A DNA stretch of 64,000 bases from 67-14 sp020438345 (GCA_937872475.1 CALMSY010000004.1:1-64000), one strand, 5' to 3'; shown: positions 8,599-18,428, numbered from the stretch's first letter. Notes: a model not told the origin generated them from the sequence alone. A program made the numbers and translations.

Positions 8599-8742
8599 AG
8601 CGGAGCCGGAGGGAAGAAATCGCGCCCAGCAGGCTTCTTGGGAAGTGAACAGCACCGTCGGCCTTCAGTCAGTCCCATTCCGCTTCTTGTCAAGGTCGGC
8701 CCGATCTGGGACAATCGGTTTCGGAGGCTGAGTCTGACTGGA

Positions 8743-11700
8743 ATGGATTTCATTGGCCGGATATCGGGGAGGGCCTCGGGATGGAGGCTATGGGGCGTCG
8801 TCCTGGCGGTGGTACTGGCTGGCATTTTTTCCGGCAGGGCGGATGCGGCCACTTTCGACGTGAATACCCTTGGCGACCCGGGCACCGGCGTCTGCGATGT
8901 CACGGAATGCACGCTCAGGGAAGCGATTACAGCGGCGAACGGCGATGGCGAGCAGTCGACGATCAACTTCTCGGTTTCCGGTGATATCGCCGTCAATTCG
9001 GCCCTGCCCAACATCAGTACTCCGTTGACGATGGATGGGACGACGGCTCCGGGCTGGGCTCCCGACGCCCCGAGCGTCGGGATTAGCGGCGTGAGCGTTC
9101 CGTCGGCCACGGCTTTGAAGGTCTACGCCCAGTTGACATTCCGGGGCATCAGGATTGCCTGGTTCAAGCAGGGCGTGGGGCTGTACCTGTATCCCGGAGC
9201 AGCCGGGTCAATCGTTGAAAGCAGCACGTTCGGTCAAACCGGAACCGGAGGAGTCGTCAACCGGTACGGACTCATAAACCAGGCTAACAACGTGATGATC
9301 GGTGGCTACACGGCGGCAAAGAGGAACATTTTCATTGGCAGCAATAACAACGAGATCGAGCTCAGGCTGGGCACGGGCGCGAAAATCGTCGGTAACTACA
9401 TCGGGAACACCGGGGTCGCCGAGGTCAATCCTGCGTTCACCGGAACCGGAATAGGCGTTCAATCCGCACCCAGCAACACAGTCATCGAAAACAATGTCAT
9501 TTCTGGCAACCAGCATGGTCTCAGCCTCTCCACCGGGAACCCGATCGAGGTGACCGACAACCTGATCGGAACCACTCCCGATGGTTCCGGTCCGATCCCG
9601 AACCTGAACGGGATCAACCTGAACCTGGCACCGCCAGGCTTCGTGATGGAAGGCAACACTGTGGCCTTCAACCAGCAGCAGGGCATCTCGGTGAGTTCCC
9701 AGGTGACCGGGGTCGATCTCACCGCGACTCACATTCACTCCAATCAGCGTCTCGGTATCGACCTGGAGCCCGATGGAACGGGGGTGACCCCGAATGATCC
9801 CCTGGACGCCGATACCGGCGCCAACGACCGTCAGAACTTCCCGGAGATTTCCTCGGCCCGCATGGGTGACACGGAAACTGCGATCGAGGGGATCCTCGAG
9901 TCCACTCCCGAAACCGAATTCCGGGTCGGCTTCTATGCGAACCCGGCTTGTAATCCACGTGGCTACGGTGAGGGCAAGTACCTGCTCGGTGAAGTCCAGG
10001 TGCTGACCGACGAGAATGGCTCCGCCCACTTCGATCTGGATGTGGATCCGCTGCCGCCGGGCGCGGAATATGTTTCGACGCTGGCCACGAACCCGGGTGG
10101 TTCCACATCCGAATTCGGGCCCTGTGTCCAGGCGCTGGATGCCGAGAACCCGGCCGATCCAGACTACCGGGTGACCAATCTCAATACGGGCGGAGCCGGA
10201 AGCCTGCGTGAGGCGATCAACGAGGCAAACCGCGACCCTGACCTGAACACGATCACCTTCGAGGTTGCCGGGGACCTGGGTCCGGTGTCACCGCTACCGA
10301 CAGTTGTCAACCCGGTCACGATCGACGGGCTGAGCGCGCCGGGCGCAAGCCCCGGGACGCCGGTGGTCAGCCTCGCCAACAACCGTTACCTGAGTAGTCC
10401 GGCGCTAGTCCTGGCCAGCCCCTCCACGATTCAGGGAATTGCCTTCAGCACCTACGACTATCAGGCTGCTCACGTCGGGACAGCGATTCGGATTGAGCCG
10501 GAGGCAGACGATTCGATCATCAGAAACAGCTGGCTCGGGAACCCGTATTCACCGGCACACGGCAACGGGATAGGCGTTCACGTCCTTGCGGATCGTGTCC
10601 TGATTGAGAACAACCTGATTTCCAGCAACAAGATCGCCGGGGTTCTGCTTGAAGGTCATGACGCCAAGATCAAACTGAACAAGATCGGGACCAACCTGGA
10701 CGGACGATCCGCGATGGCGAACGGAACCGGAATCAGGGTTCTGGCCCCGGCGGCCGGGGGAGAAATCACAAACAACCAGATTGCCGGCAACAGCGGGAAC
10801 GGGATATTCGCAACCGGCGCTTCCGGTCTGGCAATCCAGCAGAACCGGATCGGCTTGTATTCGACAGGTGTCCCGCTGATCCCGAACGGAACTGGTATTC
10901 GCCTTGTGGACAGCGCCAATTCAAGCCTTGAGTTGAACCAGGTCTATGGAAACACCGGGGACGGGCTCAAGCTGGAAAATTCGCAGGGGATCACTTCCAG
11001 CGATGACCTGATAGCCAGGAACGGCGGCGACGGGGTGGAAATCACAGGGAACCAGTCCGAGGGGGCCGATTTCTCACGGTCCAGCATCCATACGAATACC
11101 GGCCTCGGGATCGACCTGGGCGGTGACGGCGTTACGGGCAATGATCCTGGTGACGGTGACAGCGGCCCAAACGGCCTTCAGAACTCACCCTATATAGATG
11201 CCGCAGTCTTCGACAAGAACCAGGTCGAGGTGACCGGTCTTCTGGATTCGACTCCCGGCCAGACGTTCAGAATCAGGATTTTCGCCAACTCCGAATGTGA
11301 TGTTTCAGGCTTCGGTGAAGGCGAGATCTCGCTCGGCGAGGTGTCGGTTACTTCCGCAGGAAACGGTGAAGCGCCGGTCCAGGCCGTGGTGGCGCCGATA
11401 CCGCTCGGCAAAGGGAAAATCTCCGCGGTGGCCGTGTCGCCAGATGGCTCGGTTTCCGAGTTCGGCAATTGCATCACCGCTACGCCGGCTCCGCCGAGCT
11501 TTGAGGTGAAGAGTCTCGCCGACAATGGTGACGGGATCTGTGATTCGACCTGCACGTTGCGCGACGCGATCATCGGTTCGAACCAGAATCCGGAACCGAA
11601 AACGATCACCTTCAAGGTTGCCGGGACGATCAGCTTGAGCAGTGGCCTGCCCTCGCTCAGCACCCCGGTGACGATTGATGGCACAAGCGCCCCCGGCGCC

Positions 11701-13401
11701 ACTGCCGGCTCACCGACGGTTGAGCTCAGCGGGTTCAATCTCACGCCGGTACCCGGACTTAATCTCGCCGGGCCAGTGACGGTACAAGGGCTGAAGCTGA
11801 CCGGTTTCACCCAGGCGCCGGCGGTGCGGGTCACCGGTAATGCGGCCGGCACGGTTCTGCGGGGTAACCAGATCGGCGACTCTTCCGGGATCGTGCCCCG
11901 GAACCAGATCGGAATCTCGGTTTCGAGCGGAGGCGTGACCATCGGCGGCACCACACCCGGAGACGCAAATGTCATTGTCGGCAGCCTGACCGACAACGTA
12001 CTTGTCACCGGTGGCAGTCAGATCGCGATCCTCGGCAACTACATAGGGACTGATCCGTCGAACCCGGCCCATCAAGCCTCCGGTCAGTCCGGGATTCGCT
12101 TGACCGGTCCGGTTCCGGACATGCGTATCGGGGGTCCCGAAGCCGGCGCCGGAAATGTGATCGCCGGAATCCTCGGCTGGGGCATCCGTATGACGGGAGC
12201 CGCCGGGGTCTCGATGGAGAACAACAAAATCGGCATGCGAGCCGACCGCTCCCCCCTGGGCAACGGCGAAGGCGGGATGCTCCTCGAAAGCGGAACGAGC
12301 GGAGTCGAGTCGAAGGCCGATGCCATTGCGTTCAATAACGGGCCCGGAATCAGGGTGGAGGGGACCTCGACGGCTAACGACTTCGCCGAAGCTTCAATCC
12401 ACTCCAACGCCGGTCTTGGCATTGACCTGAGGGCCGATGGAGTCAGTGCCAACGATCCGCTGGATGCCGACACCGGTCCCAACGGCATGCAGAACTTCCC
12501 GGTCCTGAAGTCGGCCCAGGCGAGCGGTGCCGGAATTCGCGTAGAAGGTGAGATCGATCTGCCGGCCGCAGGAGGAGTGGCAATTGACTTTTATGCGTCA
12601 TCAGCCTGCGATCCCTCTGGTCACGGTGAAGGTAAAGTCTTCCTCGGAACCTTGCCCCGGTATTTCGAACAGGCAGGGGTCAATCAGTTTGTGCTTGATC
12701 TGCCACTCGATGATTCCAGTCTCCGGCAGATAACGGCCACAGCCACAGGCGTTGACGGCACGTCTGAGTTTTCTGCCTGCTTTGCCGCAAGCGGCTTCGA
12801 TCCGATAACGACCATTGAAGCCCCGAAACGGGTAAGGGCAATCGCTGTAAACGGCAAGACCTTCATCGCGGAGCCAGAAGACGGCCGGATCGTAGTTACC
12901 TTTCCCGGCGGGAGCCGCCAGGTACTGGACGGCGAGACGGAGATTCCGGTTGGCTCTACGATCAACGCTTCGGGAGGGCGGGTTGAGCTGACCTCGGCGA
13001 ACCCGGGTGATCAGGTGTTCCAATCGGCCAGGTTCTGGGCGGGAACGTTCAAGGTCAGCCAGAAACGTGGTGAGACGCTTGTGCTTCTCAGCCTGACCGG
13101 AGGTTTGAAGCGAAATCAGGTCTGCAAGCGCGGGAAGCCAAGGAGCAAGCTGGTGTTGCGGCGGCTTTGGGGGAGTGGGAAGGGCCGTTTCAAGACGAAG
13201 GGCAACAAGGGCGCGGCGGGGGTTCGGGGCACGATCTGGCTGTCGGCGGATCGTTGTGACGGGAGTCTTTTCAGCGTGAGGGAGGGTGTGGTGGAGGTGC
13301 GGGATTTCGTGAAGAAGAGCACCGTCATTCTTCGCAGGGGTGAGAGCTATCTGGCCCGGAACGCTTCTGCCAGCCGGACGAAGTCGCGACGTGGCCGCTA
13401 G
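8743..13401 (+). CDS. Giant exported right-handed beta-helix protein with CSLREA repeats
   Basis: An exported protein of about 1,552 aa. It starts at ATG 8743 with a signal peptide (cleavage after SGRADAA). Three homologous units follow, each opening with a CSLREA-like motif: CTLREAITAANGD near 8905, GSLREAINEANRD near 10200 and CTLRDAIIGSNQN near 11550. Each unit continues with Asn/Gly-rich beta-helix coils and closes with a module like FRIRIFANSECDVSGFGEG (near 9920, 11270, 12580). The C-terminus (about 12820-13390) has a FecR-like beta domain ending VEVRDFVKKS and a basic tail. Such proteins are cell-surface or secreted structural/adhesive proteins. No catalytic motif is seen. The open frame extends upstream to 7978, but that part is antisense to the sigma factor and is excluded. 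Confidence 0.88.
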   Translation: MDFIGRISGRASGWRLWGVVLAVVLAGIFSGRADAATFDVNTLGDPGTGVCDVTECTLREAITAANGDGEQSTINFSVSGDIAVNSALPNISTPLTMDGTTAPGWAPDAPSVGISGVSVPSATALKVYAQLTFRGIRIAWFKQGVGLYLYPGAAGSIVESSTFGQTGTGGVVNRYGLINQANNVMIGGYTAAKRNIFIGSNNNEIELRLGTGAKIVGNYIGNTGVAEVNPAFTGTGIGVQSAPSNTVIENNVISGNQHGLSLSTGNPIEVTDNLIGTTPDGSGPIPNLNGINLNLAPPGFVMEGNTVAFNQQQGISVSSQVTGVDLTATHIHSNQRLGIDLEPDGTGVTPNDPLDADTGANDRQNFPEISSARMGDTETAIEGILESTPETEFRVGFYANPACNPRGYGEGKYLLGEVQVLTDENGSAHFDLDVDPLPPGAEYVSTLATNPGGSTSEFGPCVQALDAENPADPDYRVTNLNTGGAGSLREAINEANRDPDLNTITFEVAGDLGPVSPLPTVVNPVTIDGLSAPGASPGTPVVSLANNRYLSSPALVLASPSTIQGIAFSTYDYQAAHVGTAIRIEPEADDSIIRNSWLGNPYSPAHGNGIGVHVLADRVLIENNLISSNKIAGVLLEGHDAKIKLNKIGTNLDGRSAMANGTGIRVLAPAAGGEITNNQIAGNSGNGIFATGASGLAIQQNRIGLYSTGVPLIPNGTGIRLVDSANSSLELNQVYGNTGDGLKLENSQGITSSDDLIARNGGDGVEITGNQSEGADFSRSSIHTNTGLGIDLGGDGVTGNDPGDGDSGPNGLQNSPYIDAAVFDKNQVEVTGLLDSTPGQTFRIRIFANSECDVSGFGEGEISLGEVSVTSAGNGEAPVQAVVAPIPLGKGKISAVAVSPDGSVSEFGNCITATPAPPSFEVKSLADNGDGICDSTCTLRDAIIGSNQNPEPKTITFKVAGTISLSSGLPSLSTPVTIDGTSAPGATAGSPTVELSGFNLTPVPGLNLAGPVTVQGLKLTGFTQAPAVRVTGNAAGTVLRGNQIGDSSGIVPRNQIGISVSSGGVTIGGTTPGDANVIVGSLTDNVLVTGGSQIAILGNYIGTDPSNPAHQASGQSGIRLTGPVPDMRIGGPEAGAGNVIAGILGWGIRMTGAAGVSMENNKIGMRADRSPLGNGEGGMLLESGTSGVESKADAIAFNNGPGIRVEGTSTANDFAEASIHSNAGLGIDLRADGVSANDPLDADTGPNGMQNFPVLKSAQASGAGIRVEGEIDLPAAGGVAIDFYASSACDPSGHGEGKVFLGTLPRYFEQAGVNQFVLDLPLDDSSLRQITATATGVDGTSEFSACFAASGFDPITTIEAPKRVRAIAVNGKTFIAEPEDGRIVVTFPGGSRQVLDGETEIPVGSTINASGGRVELTSANPGDQVFQSARFWAGTFKVSQKRGETLVLLSLTGGLKRNQVCKRGKPRSKLVLRRLWGSGKGRFKTKGNKGAAGVRGTIWLSADRCDGSLFSVREGVVEVRDFVKKSTVILRRGESYLARNASASRTKSRRGR

Positions 13402-13406
13402 CGGCC
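13393..13406. other. 14-bp palindrome holding both stop codons of convergent genes
   Basis: GGCCGCTAGCGGCC is a perfect palindrome. Its central CTAG supplies the TAG stop of the beta-helix gene on the plus strand and the TAG stop of the enoyl-CoA hydratase gene on the minus strand, so the two genes overlap by 4 bases. Confidence 0.9.
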
Positions 13407-14210
13407 GGTCCACTCCGGCTTGCGCTTCTCTCCGAAAGCCGTGATGCCTTCGAGGAAGTCCTCGGAGCTGAAGCAGGATTCGCGGAGGGTGACCAGTTCG
13501 CGGACCTGATCTTCGGAGAGGACCGGGTTCTCCGTGATAGTCCCGATCGCCTGCTTGTTGCCCTTCATCGAGAGCGGGGCATTGGCTGCGATGCCGGCGG
13601 CGAACTCGATTGCCCCGGTTTCGAAACCTTCGCCGGCCTCGGTCATCACGCGGTTGACCAGGCCGATCTCGTCGGCTCTGGCGGCGCTCAGCATGTCGCC
13701 GGTGAAGAAGAGTTCTCTCGTGCGCGGCAGGCCGATCGTTCGGATGAAGCGGATCAGTCCGGTATGCCCGTAGATCAGACCGAGCTTGGCCGGAGGCATG
13801 CCAAGCTTTGCCTTCGGAGCGGAAACCCGGAGGTCACAGGTGACTGCCATCTCCAGCGCGCCACCAAGGCAATGCCCGTTCAACGCCGCCACGGTCGGCC
13901 ACGGAAAAGCCTCGATCGCATCGAGCGCGGCGGTGAAAGGATGGGCGACCAGCGCCTCGGCGTCGGTCTCGAAACTTTCAGCGGGTATTCCGCCAATGTC
14001 GTAGCCGGCCGAGAAGACCGGGTCCTCGCCGGTGATGAGAAGGCAACGGACTTCGATCCCCTCATCGAGTCTGGGGACCGTCGCGGAGATCGCATCGAGG
14101 ATCTCGTGGTCGAGCGCGTTTCGCTTGGGCGGGTTCGAGATCGTGAGGCGGGCGACCGCCTCGGCCGGGAAATCGAGCCGGACCTTCTCCGTGCCGGTTT
14201 CGACGTCCAC
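13398..14210 (-). CDS. Enoyl-CoA hydratase/isomerase family protein
   Basis: A crotonase-fold enzyme of about 270 aa. The CoA/oxyanion segment (VFSAGYDIGGIP), the core LNGHCLGGALEMAVTCDLRV with a Glu in the expected position, and the C-terminal FGEKRKPEWTGR are all typical of beta-oxidation enoyl-CoA hydratases or isomerases. The GTG at 14210 is taken as start: it lies 10 nt after the stop of the biotinyl carrier gene, and the upstream part of the frame is serine-rich antisense-like sequence. The two genes form an operon. The substrate is unknown. Confidence 0.87.
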   Translation of the reverse strand: MDVETGTEKVRLDFPAEAVARLTISNPPKRNALDHEILDAISATVPRLDEGIEVRCLLITGEDPVFSAGYDIGGIPAESFETDAEALVAHPFTAALDAIEAFPWPTVAALNGHCLGGALEMAVTCDLRVSAPKAKLGMPPAKLGLIYGHTGLIRFIRTIGLPRTRELFFTGDMLSAARADEIGLVNRVMTEAGEGFETGAIEFAAGIAANAPLSMKGNKQAIGTITENPVLSEDQVRELVTLRESCFSSEDFLEGITAFGEKRKPEWTGR

Positions 14211-14220
14211 GGGAACCGGA

Positions 14221-14433
14221 CTACTCGAGCACGATGAGGACGTCACCTTCGGTCACGGACTGGCCCTCTTCGCAGAGGATCTCCTTGACCACGCCGTCAT
14301 CCTCGGATTCGACCGGTATCTCCATCTTCATCGACTCGAGGATGATCACTTCATCCTCCTCGGAGACTTCGTCCCCGACTTTGACCTGGATCTTCCAGAT
14401 ATTTCCGGTGATGTGAGCTTCGATGTTCGCCAT
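14221..14433 (-). CDS. Standalone biotin/lipoyl attachment protein (TB7.3-like)
   Basis: A complete 70-aa biotinyl/lipoyl carrier domain. The biotinylation motif ESMKME (target Lys at about residue 37) sits in the usual hairpin between two quasi-symmetrical beta halves. Size and motif match the small biotinylated proteins of actinobacteria such as mycobacterial TB7.3. It could supply the carboxyl carrier for an acyl-CoA carboxylase. A carboxyltransferase subunit lies at 32124, but no biotin carboxylase subunit is in the window. It is the first gene of an operon with the enoyl-CoA hydratase. Confidence 0.9.
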   Translation of the reverse strand: MANIEAHITGNIWKIQVKVGDEVSEEDEVIILESMKMEIPVESEDDGVVKEILCEEGQSVTEGDVLIVLE

Positions 14434-14489
14434 GGGCGGGAACTCTATTCGACGGGGTCATGGCACGGCGCCGATAAAGTCCCCTTCGG

Positions 14490-15212
14490 GTGGAGAGCTC
14501 AGATACCAATTCACTTGCGGTCCTGATCGCGGCCAGAAACGAGGCCGACGTTATTGCCGGCACGATCGGCTCGCTGCGGCATTCGTTTCCCGGAGCGGTG
14601 CTCTGGGTCGCTGATGATGGCTCCGAGGACGGTACCGCCGAGGCAGCGATCGCGGCCGGAGCCAAAGTGGTGCGTCGCGGCAAGGCCCACGGCAAGGGCG
14701 GCAACATGACCGCCTGCGCCGAGGCGATGCTCTCGGAAGCCGATCCGCCGGATTACGTCCTGCTCTGTGACGGCGACCTGGCCGATTCGGCGGGGAAACT
14801 CGGTCCGCTCGTTGAAGCGGTAGAAGCGGGTGAATGTGACCTTGCCGTCGCGATGTTCGCGAAACGGGTCGGTGGCGGGTTCGGGTTCGCGCTCGGTTTT
14901 TCCGCCTGGGCGATCAGAAATCGTTGCGGGGCCGAACCCCTGGCCCCGATTTCCGGTCAGCGGGCGATGAGGCTGGAGGTTCTTCGCGCGGTCTTGCCTT
15001 TCGCCCATGCTTACGGGATGGAAACCGGCATGACCATTGACGCCGTGCGGGCCGGATATCGGCTAGGTGAGTACGAGATCGATCTCGCCCACAAGGCGAC
15101 AGGCAGGAGCCTTGGTGGATTCGTCCACCGCTTCCGTCAGCTTCTCGATTTCTTCCGGGTCTGGTGGGCGCGCCGGGGTGGCCGCGGCCCGGGTGGCAGG
15201 AGGCCCCGGTGA
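14490..15212 (+). CDS. Family 2 glycosyltransferase
   Basis: A GT-A fold transferase of 240 aa. The N-terminal VLIAARNEADVIAGTIGSL and ADDGSEDGTAEAA segments are the nucleotide-sugar binding start of GT2. The metal-binding D-x-D equivalent is CDGDLAD at about residues 92-98. There is no clear membrane helix except a weak hydrophobic stretch near 125-140. The start is a GTG at 14490. The stop overlaps the glpK start by GTGA, so the two are translationally coupled. The acceptor may be a lipid or a polysaccharide and cannot be told. Confidence 0.85.
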   Translation: MESSDTNSLAVLIAARNEADVIAGTIGSLRHSFPGAVLWVADDGSEDGTAEAAIAAGAKVVRRGKAHGKGGNMTACAEAMLSEADPPDYVLLCDGDLADSAGKLGPLVEAVEAGECDLAVAMFAKRVGGGFGFALGFSAWAIRNRCGAEPLAPISGQRAMRLEVLRAVLPFAHAYGMETGMTIDAVRAGYRLGEYEIDLAHKATGRSLGGFVHRFRQLLDFFRVWWARRGGRGPGGRRPR

Positions 15213-16657
15213 TCCTCGCAATAGATCAGGGAACGACCGGATCAACCGCCCTCGTCTTCGACGAAGAAGGCAGGATCAGCGGGCGGGGGTACGCGGAATT
15301 CCGGCAGCACTTTCCGAAACCGGGCTGGGTCGAGCACAATGCCGAAGAGATCTGGGAGGTGACCTGGGGTGTCGCTGCCAGGGCACTCGCGGGAGCCGGG
15401 ATCAGTGGCCCTGACCTCGATGCGATCGGAATCACCAATCAGCGCGAAACCGTTGTCGCCTGGGACCCGCAGACCGGCAAACCGGTCCACAGTGCGTTGG
15501 TCTGGCAGGACCGCCGGGGCGCGGCCCGCTGCGATGAACTCAAGGCGGAGGGACTTGAGCGGACTGTCCGCGAGAAGACCGGCCTCGTGCTCGACCCGTA
15601 CTTCTCGGCGACCAAGATCGAATGGCTGGCCAGGAACGTTGAGGATGTCGACCGGGCGGTCTTCGGAACGATCGATTCATGGCTGGTCCAGCGAATGTGT
15701 GGCGAGCATGTGACCGATCTGACCAACGCCTCAAGGACAATGCTCTTCGACACCGGCAAACTCGAATGGGATCCGGAGCTCTGCGAAGTCTTCGGAGTCG
15801 ATCCGGGTTCACTCCCGGAAGTCCGCCCTTCTTCCGGGTTCTTCGGAACCACTTCGGGCTTCGGCGGCGAGGTGCCGGTGACCGGGATCGCCGGTGACCA
15901 GCAGGCTGCCCTTTTCGGGCAGATGTGCCACCGCCCGGGAATGGCCAAGAACACATACGGCACCGGAAGTTTCGTATTGCTGAACGCCGGCGCCGGAAGG
16001 CCCGAGCCGGGCGAGGGATTGCTCGGAACAATTGCCTGGGGAATCGCTGACCAGGTCGATTACGCGCTGGAAGCCTCGGTCTTCGTTACCGGATCGGCCG
16101 TGCAATGGCTGCGGGACGGTCTCGGGATCATCAAGGATGCCAGTGAGACCGAGGCCCTTGCTGCTTCGCTGGAAACCAACGAGGGGGTGTATTTCGTTCC
16201 GGCTCTGACCGGACTCGGTTCGCCCTGGTGGGATCCCTACGCCCGAGGCACGATGGTTGGCTTGACTCGCGGAACCGGAAGGGCACATCTCGCCCGTGCG
16301 GCGCTTGAAGCGATCGCGTACCAGGCAGTGGATGCAGTCCGGGCCCAGGAGGCAGCTTCCGGAGAGAAGCTCGAAGTGCTCCGGGCTGACGGCGGGGCGG
16401 TCAACAACAAGTGGCTGATGCAATTCCAGGCTGACCTGCTCGGCGTGCCGGTCGAGATCCCCGAGATCACCGAGACCACTGCTTTCGGGGCGGCCTGCCT
16501 GGCCGGTATCGGTAGTGGAAAATGGACGATTGACCAGGTTCGGGGAATGTGGCATCCGGCGGCTCGCTTTGAACCGGTGATGAGCCGTGACGAGGCAGAC
16601 TCCCTGCTCGCCGACTGGCACCGGGCCGTGGAGCGTTCCAGGTCCTGGGTGACCTGA
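15209..16657 (+). CDS. glpK: Glycerol kinase
   Basis: A FGGY-family kinase of about 482 aa that phosphorylates glycerol to sn-glycerol-3-phosphate. The first phosphate loop ILAIDQGTTGSTALVFD, the substrate region (KPVHSALVWQDRR), the ATP-site GIAGDQQAALFGQ, and C-terminal LRADGGAVNNKWLMQFQADL are all canonical. GTG 15209 is chosen: it follows a strong AGGAGG ribosome site and overlaps the upstream glycosyltransferase stop by 4 nt. The PlsC-like gene downstream would use the product, which suggests a glycerolipid supply unit. Confidence 0.96.
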   Translation: MILAIDQGTTGSTALVFDEEGRISGRGYAEFRQHFPKPGWVEHNAEEIWEVTWGVAARALAGAGISGPDLDAIGITNQRETVVAWDPQTGKPVHSALVWQDRRGAARCDELKAEGLERTVREKTGLVLDPYFSATKIEWLARNVEDVDRAVFGTIDSWLVQRMCGEHVTDLTNASRTMLFDTGKLEWDPELCEVFGVDPGSLPEVRPSSGFFGTTSGFGGEVPVTGIAGDQQAALFGQMCHRPGMAKNTYGTGSFVLLNAGAGRPEPGEGLLGTIAWGIADQVDYALEASVFVTGSAVQWLRDGLGIIKDASETEALAASLETNEGVYFVPALTGLGSPWWDPYARGTMVGLTRGTGRAHLARAALEAIAYQAVDAVRAQEAASGEKLEVLRADGGAVNNKWLMQFQADLLGVPVEIPEITETTAFGAACLAGIGSGKWTIDQVRGMWHPAARFEPVMSRDEADSLLADWHRAVERSRSWVT

Positions 16658-16728
16658 GTTTCTGCGGCGTTGAACGGCCTGCACAGGGTGTAACTGGCGG
16701 GTGCGGCCGGGGTAGTGAGCCTTACTCC

Positions 16729-17502
16729 ATGTCCGAAATCAAGCCCCAGAAGTACAAAGACCCCCGTCCCCCCGAGTACTTCGACCATATTCACGAATGG
16801 AACCGGACCAACGACCCGACCTGGGTTTATGACGGTGTCCGCGCGGCCCTGACGCCGATTGCGGTCGGTCTCTACCGGACTCGTGCGATCGCGACCGAGA
16901 ATGTCCCCTCCGAGGGTCCGGTCCTGCTGGCGCCGAATCACTTCTCGAACATGGATCACTTTTTCGCTGGCGTCTACCTGCGCCGGCATATCCGTTTCAT
17001 GGCCAAATCACAACTTTTCGGGGCGCCGGTCCTGACCCAGATCTTCAAGTACGGAGGGGTCTTCCCGGTCCGACGGGGATACAAGGACGAGGAAGCCTTC
17101 AAGACCGTGGACTGTATCTTCGAAAGGGGAGGATCCGTCCTCGTCTATGCGGAGGGGGGACGCTCCCGAACGGGTGGGCTGGGTGAAGCGAAGCCCGGTA
17201 TCGGGCGTATCGCTCTTGAGAACGGGATCCCGGTGGTTCCGGTTGCGATCCATGGTTCGGCCTCGGTCCGCAAATGGAAGAAGATGGTCCTGCCGAAAGT
17301 GACCGTTCAGTTTGGTGAGCCGATGACTTTCCCGGTCGTGACCGATCCGACCCTGGATCAGCAGCTCGACTGCTCGAAAGAGGTCTTCGACCAGGTCAAG
17401 AAGATGTACACCGCGCTTGACGAGAAAGGCCGGCGTGGAGTCAAACAGGCTTTGCGCGAGAAGGTCAAGGCGCCGGAACCCGGGCGGACCATCGAACCCT
17501 GA
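16729..17502 (+). CDS. PlsC-like 1-acyl-sn-glycerol-3-phosphate acyltransferase
   Basis: A 257-aa acyltransferase of the LPLAT/PlsC family. The catalytic NHFSNMD box (NHx4D) is near residue 65. The EGGRSRTG box (the family's EGTRS) is near residue 143, and a PVAIHG segment follows. It transfers an acyl chain to lysophosphatidic acid or a related glycerolipid at the inner membrane face. It lies 71 bp after glpK on the same strand, consistent with phospholipid synthesis. Confidence 0.92.
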   Translation: MSEIKPQKYKDPRPPEYFDHIHEWNRTNDPTWVYDGVRAALTPIAVGLYRTRAIATENVPSEGPVLLAPNHFSNMDHFFAGVYLRRHIRFMAKSQLFGAPVLTQIFKYGGVFPVRRGYKDEEAFKTVDCIFERGGSVLVYAEGGRSRTGGLGEAKPGIGRIALENGIPVVPVAIHGSASVRKWKKMVLPKVTVQFGEPMTFPVVTDPTLDQQLDCSKEVFDQVKKMYTALDEKGRRGVKQALREKVKAPEPGRTIEP

Positions 17503-17522
17503 AGGACAGAGGGACGGGGCTC

Positions 17523-18428
17523 CTACTCCCAGATCTTCGGAGCGTTCTCGTAAAAGTCCGTGTCGTGGCCCGCGGTGATCACGGCTGAGGGATAGGTCTG
17601 GCGGAAAAGTCGCAGTTCCTTCAGCGAGCGCTTGTAGTTGTGTTCATCATGCATCGATCCCGGCAGATTCGCACCGGTTTCGAGTTGCTTCTCTTCGTAG
17701 ATGGCGTCCCCGCTGATCACCAGGTCCCTTTCGCCCAGGCGGCAGATCAGGGACTGGTGACCGGGCGAATGGCCGGGGGTGGACGCGAGTCGGATTGACC
17801 CGTCTCCGAAAAGGTCAAGGGTGCGGCCGAAGCTGGCGTACGAATTCACGCGGTCGGAATCAAATGAGATCGTACGGAAGTCGAAGGCGTAGTCGTACTG
17901 CTGGCGCCGGTATCCCTTGAAGTCCGGATTGCGGACGGTCGCTGCGTACTTCCATTCGTTTTCGTTGACGATCAGGGTTGCCTCCGGGAATTCGGAGATC
18001 GCTGAAGCATGGTCGTAATGAAGGTGGGTGAAGATCACCATGCGGATATCCGTTGGGCTGATGCCTCTGCTGCGGAGCTGGGAAAGGACATCCTGCCCGG
18101 GTTCCATCTGCGGTCGCATCAACCAGGTGGTGAACCGGCCCAGATTCGAGACCGGGTCGGAGGCAATCGACGGATGCAGGCCGGTGTCGACCAGGATAAG
18201 ACCCGCTGAGGGGTGACGGATCAGGAAGCAGGGGATCGGGGTGGGTTCGCGTTCCTCGCGGGTCGATCGCAGGATGGCCAGTGAACCGGCTTTTCCTTTC
18301 GGGCTGTCATGGAGGATTGGTGGGCTGCTGAAGGTCCCGGTGACTATCGGTTCTACCGTCACCGTGGCACCTTCCTTTCCTCCGGGAAGCGGGGTATCCA
18401 ACGGCCTTGACTCAGCGTGAATGCTCAC
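17523..18428 (-). CDS. Metallo-beta-lactamase fold hydrolase, AiiA/lactonase-like
   Basis: An MBL-fold protein of about 301 aa. The zinc motif FTHLHYDHAS (HxHxDH), the later GHSPGHQ and the ISGDAIY Asp are the ligand set of N-acyl-homoserine-lactonase-like MBL enzymes. The C-terminal TAGHDTDFYE supplies the last His. Start GTG 18428 (VSIHAESR) is chosen because the longer frame overlaps the divergent SDR gene and is low-complexity. The substrate is not known; lactonase activity is a family-based guess. Confidence 0.85.
   Translation of the reverse strand: MSIHAESRPLDTPLPGGKEGATVTVEPIVTGTFSSPPILHDSPKGKAGSLAILRSTREEREPTPIPCFLIRHPSAGLILVDTGLHPSIASDPVSNLGRFTTWLMRPQMEPGQDVLSQLRSRGISPTDIRMVIFTHLHYDHASAISEFPEATLIVNENEWKYAATVRNPDFKGYRRQQYDYAFDFRTISFDSDRVNSYASFGRTLDLFGDGSIRLASTPGHSPGHQSLICRLGERDLVISGDAIYEEKQLETGANLPGSMHDEHNYKRSLKELRLFRQTYPSAVITAGHDTDFYENAPKIWE

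Noticed and set aside
7978..8742. N-terminal 255 codons of the beta-helix reading frame
   Set aside because: They are antisense to a convincing sigma factor gene and lack a signal peptide; the ATG at 8743 gives one at once.
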